64,000 nucleotides of DNA from the NCBI RefSeq assembly GCF_010550695.1, contig NZ_JAAGOB010000002.1, forward strand, positions 372,001 to 436,000. The letters are read 5' to 3'. Below, piece by piece: positions 43,586 through 53,176 of the stretch (positions are counted from its first letter, which is position 1; every line of letters starts with the position of its first letter). Below the pieces are notes generated by a model. It saw only the letters and a program-made list of their open reading frames with translations, ran no database searches and was not told where the DNA came from. The position numbers and the translations under genes were made by a program. Source of the stretch: Phytoactinopolyspora alkaliphila (lineage in GTDB: Bacteria; Actinomycetota; Actinomycetes; Jiangellales; Jiangellaceae).

Positions 43586-44554
43586 ATGTTAGAGACATCG
43601 GCTCGACTTCTACGCCTGCTGTCCTTGCTTCAGGCCCGCCGTGAGTGGACGGGCGCGGAGCTGGCCGGCCGCCTGGACGTCAGCACCCGGACCATCCGCA
43701 ACGACATCGACAAGCTCCGCTCGCTGGGCTATCCGGTCAACGCGAGCCCTGGAGTGTCGGGTGGGTACCAGCTGGGTGCCGGTGCCGACCTGCCGCCGCT
43801 CCTGCTCGACGACGACGAGGCGGTGGCCGTCGCCGTGGGGCTGCGCACTGCCGCGACCGGGACCGTCGCCGGTATCGAGGAGACCTCGGTGCGTGCCCTC
43901 GCCAAGCTGGAGCAGGTTCTGCCCAGCCGGCTGCGACGCCGGGTCAACGCCATGCACACCCAGACAGTGTCGATCCCTTACGACACGCCCGCGCCCACCG
44001 TCGACTCCGACGTCCTGGCCACGCTCTCGCTGGCCTGCCGGGATCACGAACGCACCCGGTTCGGCTACCGGAGCCACAATGGGACAGAGACCAGCCGCGC
44101 GGCCGAGCCCTATCGGCTCGTCAGGTGGGGACGCCGCTGGTACCTGGTGGCGTGGGATCTCGACCGGCAGGACTGGCGTACCTTCCGCGTCGACCGGATC
44201 GCCACGTGCACGCCGGTAGGCGCCCGGTTCTCCCCGCGTGAGCTGCCCGACGAGGACATCGCCGCGTACGTGGCGCGCCAGGTGTCGGTGGCGCCACGCC
44301 GATTCCACGCCACCTTCCTGTTGCATACCCCACTGGAGGCCATGCAGGAGCGACTCAACGCCGCCGTCGGCACGCTCGAGCACGTCGACGAGCACACCTG
44401 CAGGCTCCGGACGGCGAACGACTCCCTGGAGCAGCTCGCGCTTACCATCGGCCTCGCCGGGGTCGACTTCGAAGTGGTGGAGCCGCCGGAGCTCGTCGCC
44501 CACATCCAGGCGCTCGCCGACCGGTACCGCCGCGCCGTCCCAGCCTCAACCTGA
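43586..44554 (+). CDS. WYL-domain transcriptional regulator
   Basis: 322 residues. An N-terminal HTH_11 winged helix ([20 protein letters not shown], then [20 protein letters not shown]) is followed by a WYL domain ([20 protein letters not shown]) and the WCX C-terminal part. WYL proteins respond to ligands or nucleic acids and often control DNA-damage or metabolic genes. It is divergent from the epoxide hydrolase gene by about 60 bases, its likely target. A long hairpin follows its stop. Confidence 0.92.
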   Translation: MLETSARLLRLLSLLQARREWTGAELAGRLDVSTRTIRNDIDKLRSLGYPVNASPGVSGGYQLGAGADLPPLLLDDDEAVAVAVGLRTAATGTVAGIEETSVRALAKLEQVLPSRLRRRVNAMHTQTVSIPYDTPAPTVDSDVLATLSLACRDHERTRFGYRSHNGTETSRAAEPYRLVRWGRRWYLVAWDLDRQDWRTFRVDRIATCTPVGARFSPRELPDEDIAAYVARQVSVAPRRFHATFLLHTPLEAMQERLNAAVGTLEHVDEHTCRLRTANDSLEQLALTIGLAGVDFEVVEPPELVAHIQALADRYRRAVPAST

Positions 44555-44575
44555 CAGCCGGGCACGCCGTCCCCG

Positions 44576-44661
44576 AATGATCATGTAAACCATGTTTTCT
44601 CGTGCTTCACCATGCCTACAGTCCTGGTGAAGCACGAGAAAACATGGTTTACATGATCATT
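44576..44661. repeat. 86-base long hairpin repeat, copy 2
   Basis: Two 36-base arms pair perfectly (from AATGATCATGTAAACCATGT on the left) around a 14-base loop. It differs from copy 1 at 38968 mainly in the loop and the four-base segment TTTT/TTTC. It lies between convergent genes, the WYL regulator ending at 44554 and the helicase-nuclease ending at 44649. The helicase stop codon and last four residues are encoded by the repeat itself. Confidence 0.9.
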
Positions 44662-47600
44662 TGGGACGAGGGGGCGCCGGCGCGCGCTACCCGTACCGCG
44701 TGGTGGAGGACGTCCCGGTTGCGGGCGTCGTCCAGAGATAGCCGCAGGTCCGCGGCGAGCAAGTCGACCACGTCGGACACCCGCCGGCTCACACCGTCGG
44801 ACTCGATCCAGCGGGCCAACGCGGCCAGCTCGCGTCCGGTGTAATCAGAGACACGACGACCTCGCGCCAGCGCTGGCCTGTCGCCTGTGCGAGCAAGAGG
44901 TTCCGCGGGAGCACCATCCGCGCTCCCCGCCTCTGGCGTGTTTGCGGCTGCCGCTCCGTCGCCGGCGGCGGCATCACCCTCGCCGGCACTGTCGCCGGCG
45001 CGTGCATCCCCACCGGTACCCGTGGCAGGCACACCCGTGGCTGTGTCCTCGTCGCTCGCGTTCTGGTCACCAGTTGCCTCAACGCCGTCCTGGACGGCAT
45101 CACCCGTGCCACCATTCTCGGGTTCTTCCACCTCTTCCGGCATTCCGGCGACGACGTCGGCCTCGGCGGCGGCCACGGCCCAGTCGTAAGCATCGGCGGC
45201 GGCGACGGACTCTTCATAGGCCTGGATCAGGCGCTCCGCTTCACCATCGGGGTCGCTGACCCACGCCTCGACCCACACCCGGTGGACGGCCCAGCCGAGA
45301 CGCGCCAGCAGAGCCGGGCGAAGCCGCTCCCGCTCCCGCGCCGAAGCCCGGGCGGAGAGGTCACGGCCATCGGTCTCGACCGCGAGCACGAATCGATCAC
45401 GACGATTCGGATGCCGCACCGCAACGATGATGCCACCACTGCCGCCGTAGCCGATCTCGACCCCGGCGCCGGCCTTGCGCAGCCGCGCCGCGATGACCTG
45501 GGCCAGCACGTCGTCATGCATGGGTTGCCGGTCAGGCGTGCGCCCGCCCCGCTCGACATACGCCAGGAACTCACCCAATGCCTGCGACCCCGGCGTGGTC
45601 AACCGGCGTGGGCTCAGGTCGTCGGCGCCGAAGGTGGAGACCACCATGAGCCGCTCCCGGGCTCGCGTAGTCGCCGACACCAGGCGCCGCTCACCGCCCG
45701 GCCTGCCCAGCGCGCCGAACCGGTAAAGTATCCGGCCGTCCACGGATCTGCCGTATCCGAGACTGAGGACGATCGCGTCCCGGACGTCGCCGGCGACCCG
45801 CTCGACGTCCTTGACGAAGAAGGCCTCGGCACGGTCCTCATGCAGCAGGCCGGCGACGTCCGGCGCCCGGACAAGGGCCCGGCGCAACGCGGCGTCGAGC
45901 CGCTCGGCATGCCGTGGACCGAGCGTGACGACACCGAGGCTCTCGTGCGGGCGGGCCCGCAGGTGCTCCAGGACGAGTTCCACCACCCGGCTCACCTCGG
46001 CCGACGAGCTATCGACCGGGTCGTCGCCCCCGACCGGTGCGTCCACCAGCTCCAGGGTGACGCGTGGGTTGCCACCGGCCCCAGGCACCGTTGCCAGGCG
46101 GCCGGCATAGGTGGTGGTGGCGGCGAATCCGGCCAACCGGTCGTCGCGGTACCGGTACGGCCAGCGCAGGGCCCGAGCGGGCAGCACGCCACGGAGCAGC
46201 TCGGCCACCGACGGCGGCGGATCCCCGGACCACGGGCCTTCCTGCTCGTCGGGGTCAGGTGCGGGCTCCACGGCCGTGGTGAAGGACGTCAGGGCCACCT
46301 CGTCGTCAGCGATCGCGACGACGCGCTCCGCGCGCGCGATCACCGGCACCGCCTGGGAGACCGCGATCCGGCCGGCGTCCTCAAGGATCACCACATCGAA
46401 CAGCCGGCGTGGCGGCAGCGCGTTCGCCACCGCCAATGGGGACATCACCCAGCACGGCACCGCGGCGAGCGCGATATCCGGCGCGATGTCCACCAACTGC
46501 CGCGGGGTGCGTGGTCCGTCCGCGCTCGGCCCGCGGGTGAGGCCGAGCAGGACATCGGCCTGACCTTCGTGCTCCTCCGCGATCTGCGCGACATGGGCGG
46601 CGTGCGCGTGCCGGACCTGTTCAGCCGCCACCTCCAGCCGGTCACGGTCGGCGGCCCGGAAGTCGTCCACGATGCGCTGCTGCTCGGTGACATCGAAGTG
46701 GTGCAGTGCCGGATCCGTCTGCCGCCAGTGATCCAGCAGCGAGGACAACCGAGCGTACTCCAGCACGTCCTCGACCCGCTCGGCCCGAATCCGCCGCCGC
46801 CTGAGGTCGTCGAGCAAGGGATCAAGTCCAGCGGAGCGCAGGTCCGCCGCGAGCTTGGTCAGTCTGGGCAGCGCGCGCAAGTGCGCCTCGTCCTTGGCGA
46901 GCGCGTCAAGCCGGCGCGTCGCTTCGGCGAAGGTCAGGTCGGTCAGATCGCTCGCGCGCGGGTTCGCCTCGGCCAGGACGCTCAGCCGGCGGCGCGCCGC
47001 GGTCACCGCCTCGACCGCTCTGGGGAGGTACTCACCCGTTCGCGGCGGTTTTCCGTCGCGCGAGCGCTTTTTCCATGCGGCCAGCTGCGCCTTCGCCGCC
47101 GCCAGCTTGGCATGGGCCGACTCGCGCTGGCGCCGGCTCGATGACCCGGCCAGCTCATGCGCACGACGACGCAGACGCCGCCGAGCGAGTAGTCCCGGCA
47201 TGTTCGCGTACTCGGAACGCTCCGCACGAGCACTGGTGACGGCGACGAGGTCGTCCAGCGGCTCATCCCAGACGCTGGAGCCGAGCCTCTTGTTGGTGGA
47301 TGCCACCGCGGAGAGGAGCTCCACCACCTCGAAACACTCGGTGATGGTGGCCGGACCGGCCAGGCCGACCTCCACGGCTGCCCGAGTGGCGGCGTCTCGC
47401 AACTGTGGTACGTAGATGTCACGCAGGCCGACGACCGTGGTGCTCAACGAGTCGGCCACAGCCGCTGTGGGGATGTCGGCACCGAACCAGAGCGAGCCGT
47501 CCTGCGTGAGCGTGAGGCCCTCGAGGTCGGCATATTCCCTGAGCTTGGCGCGGAGCTCGGCGGGCGCGGGTGCCTGCCGGAGTGCCTCGGGTGAGATCCG

Positions 47601-48866
47601 CACGGTCGTCCGCGCGTTCTGCTGTGTCGTGGCCAGCGTCACCATGGCGTCGTAGGCACTGACGTCACCCGGTTCGCGGACCCGGTGCAGGGCTTCGTGG
47701 TAGGCCTCGAGTTCGCCGCCGAGACGCTCGGCTTCCTCGACGGCGCGCGGCTTGGACTCTTCCGCGGCCGGCCCGGACTGGGCGGACCCCGACCGTGCCG
47801 AGTTCGCGGCAGCGTGGAGCCGGCGGGCGGTGTCGGTGATCTGGTGCACCGCGTCCTGGGGTGTGGTACCGCCGATGTCGAGAACCAGCTCAGACAGCCC
47901 CACCGACTCGAGCCGGGATATCAACGCCTCAGCGGTGGCTCGCTTCTGGCTGGCCACCAGGACGCGCTGTCCCCGCCCGACGAGCTCAGCCACCAATGCG
48001 GCGACCGTCTGCGTCCTACCGGTCCCCGGTGGCGCGTCGACCAGCACGTTGCCGCCACCCGCCACAGTGGCGATGACGTCGAGCTGGTCGGCGTCGGTGT
48101 CGAGCACCACGTACTCGGGGCTCGCCGGCACCGGGTCCACGCTCACGGCGGCGTGCGCCCGCTCGTCGCCGGCGAGTGCCGCGACCACATCGTGGTGGCC
48201 CAGCTCGGCGCCGAGATCATCGAGGTCGCGCGACAGGAGGAGTGGTTCGGTGGAGAACGTCGCGAGTACTGCGCGGTGCGCGATGGAGAATCCGTCGACG
48301 ACGTGCGCCGGGGCGAACTCCCGTAGCCGCTCCACCACGGTGGTGTACTTCAGCTGTCCCGAATGGTCGCGTAGGTCGTCGGCCTGGAACCGCAGGCCGA
48401 GCTGCGTGTCCAGGGCATGGAGAAGCACCGGGTTGATGATCGGATCGTCGGCGACCGTGATCACGAAGTCGGTCTCCGCCGGGTCACGCGCCACGACCGC
48501 GGCGGTCCGCAGGAGCACTGGTGCCGTGGGGCGATGGGCGACGAACGGGTTGGCCCAGGTAGCGATCCCGACGGCCAGCAGCCCGACGCTGAGACCTCGT
48601 TCTTCGAACAGCTCACGCGACTTGTCCCGGATGGCACGGGTGGAGCGCAGCGCCGAACTGCGCAGCGGCTCGTGCGGAAACAGGCGAGACAACAAGACGG
48701 ACTCGCCCTCGAGGAGCTTGCGGCGAGCTTCAGGCTCAGCCGCGGCCAGGTCGAGGGTGCCGACCTTCAGATCCCGGAAGGACAGCAGCGGATCACGCCC
48801 ACCCAGCGCAGCGAGTTCATCCCTCCACGCCTGCACCGCCTCGGCCACGTGTTCACTGTGTCTCAC
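44649..48866 (-). CDS. SF1 helicase-like protein with Vsr-type nuclease domain
   Basis: 1405 residues. The Walker A region (LVDAPPGTGRTQT, near 275-290) has arginine instead of the usual lysine. The Walker B region (VVILEDAGRIAVSQAV, near 830) has lost the normal DE-A-Q pattern. The later helicase motifs survive (ERVAGDVRDAIVLSLGYGRS, ERRLVSATTRARERL). Near residue 1160 a restriction-endonuclease-like domain reads FVLAVETDGRDLSARASARE, then LARLGWAVHRVWVEAW, as in Vsr/MTES_1575 nucleases. A low-complexity Ala/Glu linker and a short helical tail follow. It may be a DNA-defence or repair enzyme with altered ATPase chemistry. GTG start. Confidence 0.82.
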   Translation of the reverse strand: MRHSEHVAEAVQAWRDELAALGGRDPLLSFRDLKVGTLDLAAAEPEARRKLLEGESVLLSRLFPHEPLRSSALRSTRAIRDKSRELFEERGLSVGLLAVGIATWANPFVAHRPTAPVLLRTAAVVARDPAETDFVITVADDPIINPVLLHALDTQLGLRFQADDLRDHSGQLKYTTVVERLREFAPAHVVDGFSIAHRAVLATFSTEPLLLSRDLDDLGAELGHHDVVAALAGDERAHAAVSVDPVPASPEYVVLDTDADQLDVIATVAGGGNVLVDAPPGTGRTQTVAALVAELVGRGQRVLVASQKRATAEALISRLESVGLSELVLDIGGTTPQDAVHQITDTARRLHAAANSARSGSAQSGPAAEESKPRAVEEAERLGGELEAYHEALHRVREPGDVSAYDAMVTLATTQQNARTTVRISPEALRQAPAPAELRAKLREYADLEGLTLTQDGSLWFGADIPTAAVADSLSTTVVGLRDIYVPQLRDAATRAAVEVGLAGPATITECFEVVELLSAVASTNKRLGSSVWDEPLDDLVAVTSARAERSEYANMPGLLARRRLRRRAHELAGSSSRRQRESAHAKLAAAKAQLAAWKKRSRDGKPPRTGEYLPRAVEAVTAARRRLSVLAEANPRASDLTDLTFAEATRRLDALAKDEAHLRALPRLTKLAADLRSAGLDPLLDDLRRRRIRAERVEDVLEYARLSSLLDHWRQTDPALHHFDVTEQQRIVDDFRAADRDRLEVAAEQVRHAHAAHVAQIAEEHEGQADVLLGLTRGPSADGPRTPRQLVDIAPDIALAAVPCWVMSPLAVANALPPRRLFDVVILEDAGRIAVSQAVPVIARAERVVAIADDEVALTSFTTAVEPAPDPDEQEGPWSGDPPPSVAELLRGVLPARALRWPYRYRDDRLAGFAATTTYAGRLATVPGAGGNPRVTLELVDAPVGGDDPVDSSSAEVSRVVELVLEHLRARPHESLGVVTLGPRHAERLDAALRRALVRAPDVAGLLHEDRAEAFFVKDVERVAGDVRDAIVLSLGYGRSVDGRILYRFGALGRPGGERRLVSATTRARERLMVVSTFGADDLSPRRLTTPGSQALGEFLAYVERGGRTPDRQPMHDDVLAQVIAARLRKAGAGVEIGYGGSGGIIVAVRHPNRRDRFVLAVETDGRDLSARASARERERLRPALLARLGWAVHRVWVEAWVSDPDGEAERLIQAYEESVAAADAYDWAVAAAEADVVAGMPEEVEEPENGGTGDAVQDGVEATGDQNASDEDTATGVPATGTGGDARAGDSAGEGDAAAGDGAAAANTPEAGSADGAPAEPLARTGDRPALARGRRVSDYTGRELAALARWIESDGVSRRVSDVVDLLAADLRLSLDDARNRDVLHHAVRVARAGAPSSQMIM

Positions 48867-49104
48867 CCAGCCGAGGGTAGTTCAGGCATCCGCCAAGAGC
48901 GACGCGGACAGGCCGTGAATCGAGAGTCGGGGTTGCCGACAACCCCGGCATCGGCCGCGCTGGAGGCGTACGGTTCAGTGGTGGCGACACGACGGCGCCC
49001 GGCGCCGGTCTGGACTTCCGGTCCAGACAAGCTAGAGTGGCGCGGCGTGACAGGGGCCGGCACCAGCGACTATGACGACCTTGACCGTGATGTGAGGAGT
49101 CTCG

Positions 49105-49629
49105 GTGAAACTGCTTGAGGAACTACCCTCAACGTCAACTCCCAGGCCATCCGGCAAGCGGGTGCTGGCGACGATGACGATCACGTTTCTCGTGGTCGTC
49201 GCTGCGAGCGTCGCCGGTTACATCCTCGTAACTGGCGGTGGAGACGACGAGCAGGCCGAGACCGCTCCCGTGCAGCTCTCTGCCTGGGCCGAACAGGCCA
49301 GCTCGACGTGCCACGCTGTCGCGGAAGAGCACCCCCTGCTGAGCCAGGGCGCGTCCGCGCGGGAGGACCCTGACAACGTGGCCACCGTCGACGCCGGCGT
49401 CCAGTCATTGCTGGCGGGTATCGATGGCCTGCCGCCGCTTCTCGACGAAGACGAGGGTGATCAAGTCGACGAGGTCCTCTCCAGTGGGGCAAGCCTGGGC
49501 GACACGTGGCGGGAGCTGGCGGCCGCGGACGAGGTCAGTGGCGAGCAGCTCGCCTCGGCGTCGGAGCTCACCACGGCCTACGTCTCCGGACTCGTCGAGC
49601 TCGGCGCGGACTGCGCGGTTCTCGACTGA
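49105..49629 (+). CDS. Membrane-anchored protein of unknown function
   Basis: 174 residues. One membrane helix near residues 22-42 (ATMTITFLVVVAASVAGYIL) is preceded by a short cytoplasmic part with basic residues. The exported 130 residues are acidic and contain two cysteines (STCHAVAEE and ADCAVLD), which could form a disulfide. GTG 49105 follows TGAGGAG. It is followed after 51 bases by tRNA-Arg. No family recognised. Confidence 0.68.
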   Translation: MKLLEELPSTSTPRPSGKRVLATMTITFLVVVAASVAGYILVTGGGDDEQAETAPVQLSAWAEQASSTCHAVAEEHPLLSQGASAREDPDNVATVDAGVQSLLAGIDGLPPLLDEDEGDQVDEVLSSGASLGDTWRELAAADEVSGEQLASASELTTAYVSGLVELGADCAVLD

Positions 49630-49680
49630 CCGGGTACCCTTGGTTGGCGTCCGCTGGTCGGCACGGTCCCCCGGACGCAC

Positions 49681-49753
49681 GCCCTCGTAGCTCAGGGGAT
49701 AGAGCATCCGCCTCCTAAGCGGGTTGTCGTAGGTTCGAATCCTACCGAGGGCA
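49681..49753 (+). tRNA. tRNA-Arg (anticodon CCT)
   Basis: 73 bases. The acceptor stem GCCCTCG pairs perfectly with CGAGGGC, the D arm is GCTC/GAGC, and the anticodon loop CTCCTAA gives CCT, reading AGG codons. The T loop is GGTTCGAATCC. CCA is not encoded. Confidence 0.96.
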
Positions 49754-49874
49754 CGCACTGACCAGCATCGATGCGGAAAGCGTGACCTCACCGTTCCGAT
49801 ACCCAGCCGGTAGTCCGCCAATAGACGCCCCTCGCGGCCCGGTTGGTGGAAGCTTCACGGGTTCATGGCTCGCG

Positions 49875-51263
49875 TTACTGCGGCGCTCGGGCGGGGAGGC
49901 GTACCCGCAGTACCGTCCCACCCGGCTGGGAGTCGATGCTGATCGTGCCGCCGTGGCGCTCCATGATGATGCGACGTGCGACGTCGAGGCCAAGACCGGT
50001 GCCAGCGCCCAGGTCCTTGGTTGTGTAGAACGCGTTGAACGCGCGCTCCGCAACGCCCGGCGACATACCCGGGCCCGTATCGCCGACCTCGACGACCACG
50101 AAGTCCCCATCAGCCCGCGTCGTCAACCGGAGTGTGCCCGCGCCGTCCATCGCGTCGGCGGCGTTGTCGATGAGGTTGGTCCACACCTGGTTGAGCTCGC
50201 CGGGGTAAGCCTCGATGCGGGGGATGTCGGCGTCGTAGTCACGCACCACCATGACGCCCTTGCGGAGCTTGTGTCCGAGCATAACCAGCGTGCTCTCCAG
50301 GCCGTCCGTGATGTCGATGTGCTGCCTCGACGCACGATCCATCTGGGAGTAGGACCCGACCGCGTCGACCAGCTCGGAGATGCGCCGGGTGGCTTCCTTC
50401 AGTTCCGACATCAACGCTGCCGCGGTGACCGTGCTCGCCACCCATTCCAGGCCTGCTTCCAGCGCGGCTCCCTCAAGCACGACCGCGACGCGTTCGCACC
50501 AGGCGACGTCGACGCCAGCAGCCGCAAGCGGCGGGGCGATGACCCAGTCGCGCTCGATGCCGTGGCGACTGAGCCACGTTGAGAGGGCTTCCTCGTGATC
50601 AGCCATCCCCAACGCGTCCTCGAGCGCCGTTCGAGGCTCGATCTCGGTTCGCAGCCCGTCGAGCGTCGAGAGCTGCCGAGCCGAGATCCCACCCTGAGCG
50701 AGCCGGCCCAGTGACGAGAGCAGCGTCTGGCACGCGCCTTCGAGCGCATCGACGGAGCGCGTGGCGGCCGCAGCCGGATTGTTGATCTCGTGCGCAAGGC
50801 CCGCGGCAAGCGTGCCGAGGGTGACCAGAGCCTCGCGCTGGCGCACCGTGGACTCGATGGTGCGTGCCGTGCCGTACAGCCCTTCGATGAGGTGACCGCC
50901 GAACGGGAACCAGGTGTCACACAGCTCACGCAGTACGCCCGAGGGCAGCCGGAGCAGCCGTCCGTCGATGACTCCCCGGCCGGTCGCCAGATAGACACCA
51001 TGTTCATCCCAGGCGCGAAACCCGCCGGCCCAGCGACCGGCGACGGACATCCTTCCGACGACGGTCTCCTCGCGTCCGATGTGGCGGACGAGGTCGACGG
51101 CGCCCTCGACGAGCACCCACCAGAAGTCCGCGTACTCACCCTCATGGAACAAGTCGATACCGGGCTCGATCCGGACCTCGGTGCCGGCGGCGAGGAGTTC
51201 CGCAAGCTGGTCGCCGGTCAAGCCGTCGAAGACGGGCAGTCTGCGGAGGTCATCGAGGCGCAT
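49875..51263 (-). CDS. Sensor histidine kinase with N-terminal cyclic-nucleotide-binding-like domain
   Basis: 462 residues. Residues 1-130 form a CNB/CRP-like beta-roll (FDGLTGDQLAELLAAGTEVR, DLFHEGEYADFWWVLVEG). The dimerisation helix carries the phospho-accepting histidine in LAAGLAHEINNPAAA (near 158). The ATPase part has NLIDNAADAMD (N box), VGDTGPGMSP (G1) and GTGLGLDVARRI (G2). There are no membrane helices, so it is cytoplasmic. Its ATG shares an A with the stop of the response-regulator gene (TGATG), so the two are coupled. A nucleotide- or redox-type signal is plausible. Confidence 0.93.
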   Translation of the reverse strand: MRLDDLRRLPVFDGLTGDQLAELLAAGTEVRIEPGIDLFHEGEYADFWWVLVEGAVDLVRHIGREETVVGRMSVAGRWAGGFRAWDEHGVYLATGRGVIDGRLLRLPSGVLRELCDTWFPFGGHLIEGLYGTARTIESTVRQREALVTLGTLAAGLAHEINNPAAAATRSVDALEGACQTLLSSLGRLAQGGISARQLSTLDGLRTEIEPRTALEDALGMADHEEALSTWLSRHGIERDWVIAPPLAAAGVDVAWCERVAVVLEGAALEAGLEWVASTVTAAALMSELKEATRRISELVDAVGSYSQMDRASRQHIDITDGLESTLVMLGHKLRKGVMVVRDYDADIPRIEAYPGELNQVWTNLIDNAADAMDGAGTLRLTTRADGDFVVVEVGDTGPGMSPGVAERAFNAFYTTKDLGAGTGLGLDVARRIIMERHGGTISIDSQPGGTVLRVRLPARAPQ

Positions 51264-52921
51264 CAGATCGAGGCCAGGTAGCGGTGCACGAGGTAGACCG
51301 ACATCGCGCCCTCACCGACGGCCGACGCGACGCGCTTCATGGAGTCCAGCCGGACGTCGCCGGCGGCGAACACCCCGGGCACACTCGTTTCGAGCGCGAA
51401 GGGCACCCGGTGCAGCGGCCAGCGCTGAGCGAAGGCCGGATTGTGGAGATCTTGACCGGTCACGACGAACCCCTTGTCGTCACGGACGACGTCAGGCCCG
51501 AGCCAGTCGGTGCGTGGCGAGGCACCGATGAAGACGAAAAGCCAGCTCGCCGATACTTCATCGCGGACGCCGGTAATCCGATCCGCCAGAGTCAGGGCCT
51601 CGAGGTGGCCGTCGCCCCGGCACTCCACCACCTCGCTGCGGTAACGCACGTCGATATTAGGTGCGGACTTGATGCGATCGACAAGGTACTGGGACATCGT
51701 GTCCTCGAGAGTCGCCGCCCGGACCACCAACACCACGCACTTGGCGAATTTTGCCATGTTCAGAGCGGCTTGACCTGCCGAGTTGGCGGCGCCCACGATG
51801 TAGACGTCGTCGCCCTGGCACTGGCTCGCCTCGCTGGCGCTCGCACCGTAGTAGACCCCTCGGCCAATCAGCTCGTCGAGACCCGCTGCTGCCAAGCGGC
51901 GGTAGGACACGCCGGTCGCCACGATGAGCGCGCGAGCCTCGATCTCCGCCGAGCCTTCGAGCAGCACGGCATGCACCGGCCCGCGGGTCTGGAAGCCGAT
52001 CACATCGCGCGCGAGCACCATTTCGGCACCGAAGCGAGAAACTTGAGCGACTGCTCGATGGGTGAGGTCAGAGCCCGCCAGCCCTCTGGGAAATCCCAGA
52101 TAGTTCTCGATCGCCGCACTTTGACTGGCCTGGCCTCCAGGCGCCTCACGCTCGACGACGACGGTGCTCAGACCCTCCGACGCCGCGTACACCGCAGCGG
52201 CCAGGCCCGCCGGGCCGCCACCCACGATGCACACGTCGTACAGCGGCTGCTCGGCTCTGGTGCGCAGGCCGAGCGCGTCGGCCACATCGAGACTGGACGG
52301 CGAGCGGAGCGCCTCACCGTCGGGCACGAGCACCAGCGGTAGATCGGCCGCTGTCGCCTGAGCGAGTTGGCTCAAGCGCTGCGCCTCGGCATCGCGCTCT
52401 ATGTCATACCAGCGGTAGGGCACGTGATTGCGGGCGAGGAAGGTCTTGATCTCGTGGCTGCGATCGGACCATTTGTGCCCCACCACGCGCAGGCCGGACG
52501 TGTAGTCCGGGTGGGCATCGCGCCAATCGCCGAGCAGGTCATCAACGACGGGGTAGAGCCGTTCCTCCGGAGGATCCCATGGCTTGAGCAGGTAGTAGTC
52601 GAGACCGATATCGTTGATCGCCTTAATAGCGGCGTCTGTGTCAGCGTATGCCGTGAGCAGGAGGTACTTCGCGTCCGGCGTCTGGGTACGTGCCTGCTCC
52701 AACATCTCGATGCCGGTCATCTCCGGCATCCGCTGGTCGGCGGCGATCAACGCGACCGGCTGATTTCGCAGTGCAAGTGCGGTCAGCAGGGCCAGGGCAT
52801 CGGCACCCGACCTCGCCTGCAGGATGCGATAGGCCGCGCCGTACCGGCTACGCAGGTCCCGGGTGATCGCCGCGGAGACCTCGCGATCGTCGTCGACGGT
52901 CAGGATGGCGGGTTTGCTCAT
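51263..52921 (-). CDS. Response regulator fused to thioredoxin-reductase-like flavoprotein
   Basis: 552 residues in three parts. Residues 1-130 are a receiver (VDDDREVS, phospho-accepting aspartate near 62 in AADQRMPEMTG, LTAYADTD, LLKPW). Residues 140-215 are thioredoxin-like, with WSDRSHE where a CxxC would sit. Residues 230-552 are a TrxR-type FAD/NADPH fold (VGGGPAGLAAAVYAASEG, APGGQASQSAAIENYLGFP, FAAGDVRLDSMKRVASAVGE), but the CATC redox box is missing (GVYYGASASEASQC). So it is probably a flavin-dependent oxidoreductase controlled by phosphorylation, not a disulfide reductase. ATG 52921 follows GAGGG. Confidence 0.92.
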   Translation of the reverse strand: MSKPAILTVDDDREVSAAITRDLRSRYGAAYRILQARSGADALALLTALALRNQPVALIAADQRMPEMTGIEMLEQARTQTPDAKYLLLTAYADTDAAIKAINDIGLDYYLLKPWDPPEERLYPVVDDLLGDWRDAHPDYTSGLRVVGHKWSDRSHEIKTFLARNHVPYRWYDIERDAEAQRLSQLAQATAADLPLVLVPDGEALRSPSSLDVADALGLRTRAEQPLYDVCIVGGGPAGLAAAVYAASEGLSTVVVEREAPGGQASQSAAIENYLGFPRGLAGSDLTHRAVAQVSRFGAEMVLARDVIGFQTRGPVHAVLLEGSAEIEARALIVATGVSYRRLAAAGLDELIGRGVYYGASASEASQCQGDDVYIVGAANSAGQAALNMAKFAKCVVLVVRAATLEDTMSQYLVDRIKSAPNIDVRYRSEVVECRGDGHLEALTLADRITGVRDEVSASWLFVFIGASPRTDWLGPDVVRDDKGFVVTGQDLHNPAFAQRWPLHRVPFALETSVPGVFAAGDVRLDSMKRVASAVGEGAMSVYLVHRYLASI

Positions 52922-53176
52922 GGACAATCCCTCAGCCGGCCTCGGGCGCCCACCCCGAAGGGGAGCCTGGAGGGACGAAAGACAATTGGGGACAAGCGTA
53001 ACGCCGGAGTTATCACCGGGCTAGCCCATACATGCAGCGGTATCGAGCTCCCGCCAGACCCCGACTCCATGTCGATGCGCTGGCTCTACCCGTGAGGCAC
53101 CCGATGACTCTGGCGGTCGTTCAATGCCGCGTGGGGCTCACGTCATGGCGACCCCACGCGGCCACTCGCCCAGACC

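Noticed and set aside
45282-47144. 620-residue plus-strand frame
   Set aside because: Antisense to the helicase-nuclease gene; shadow frame of GC-rich coding DNA.
51284-52342. 352-residue plus-strand frame
   Set aside because: Antisense to the response regulator-flavoprotein; no domain.
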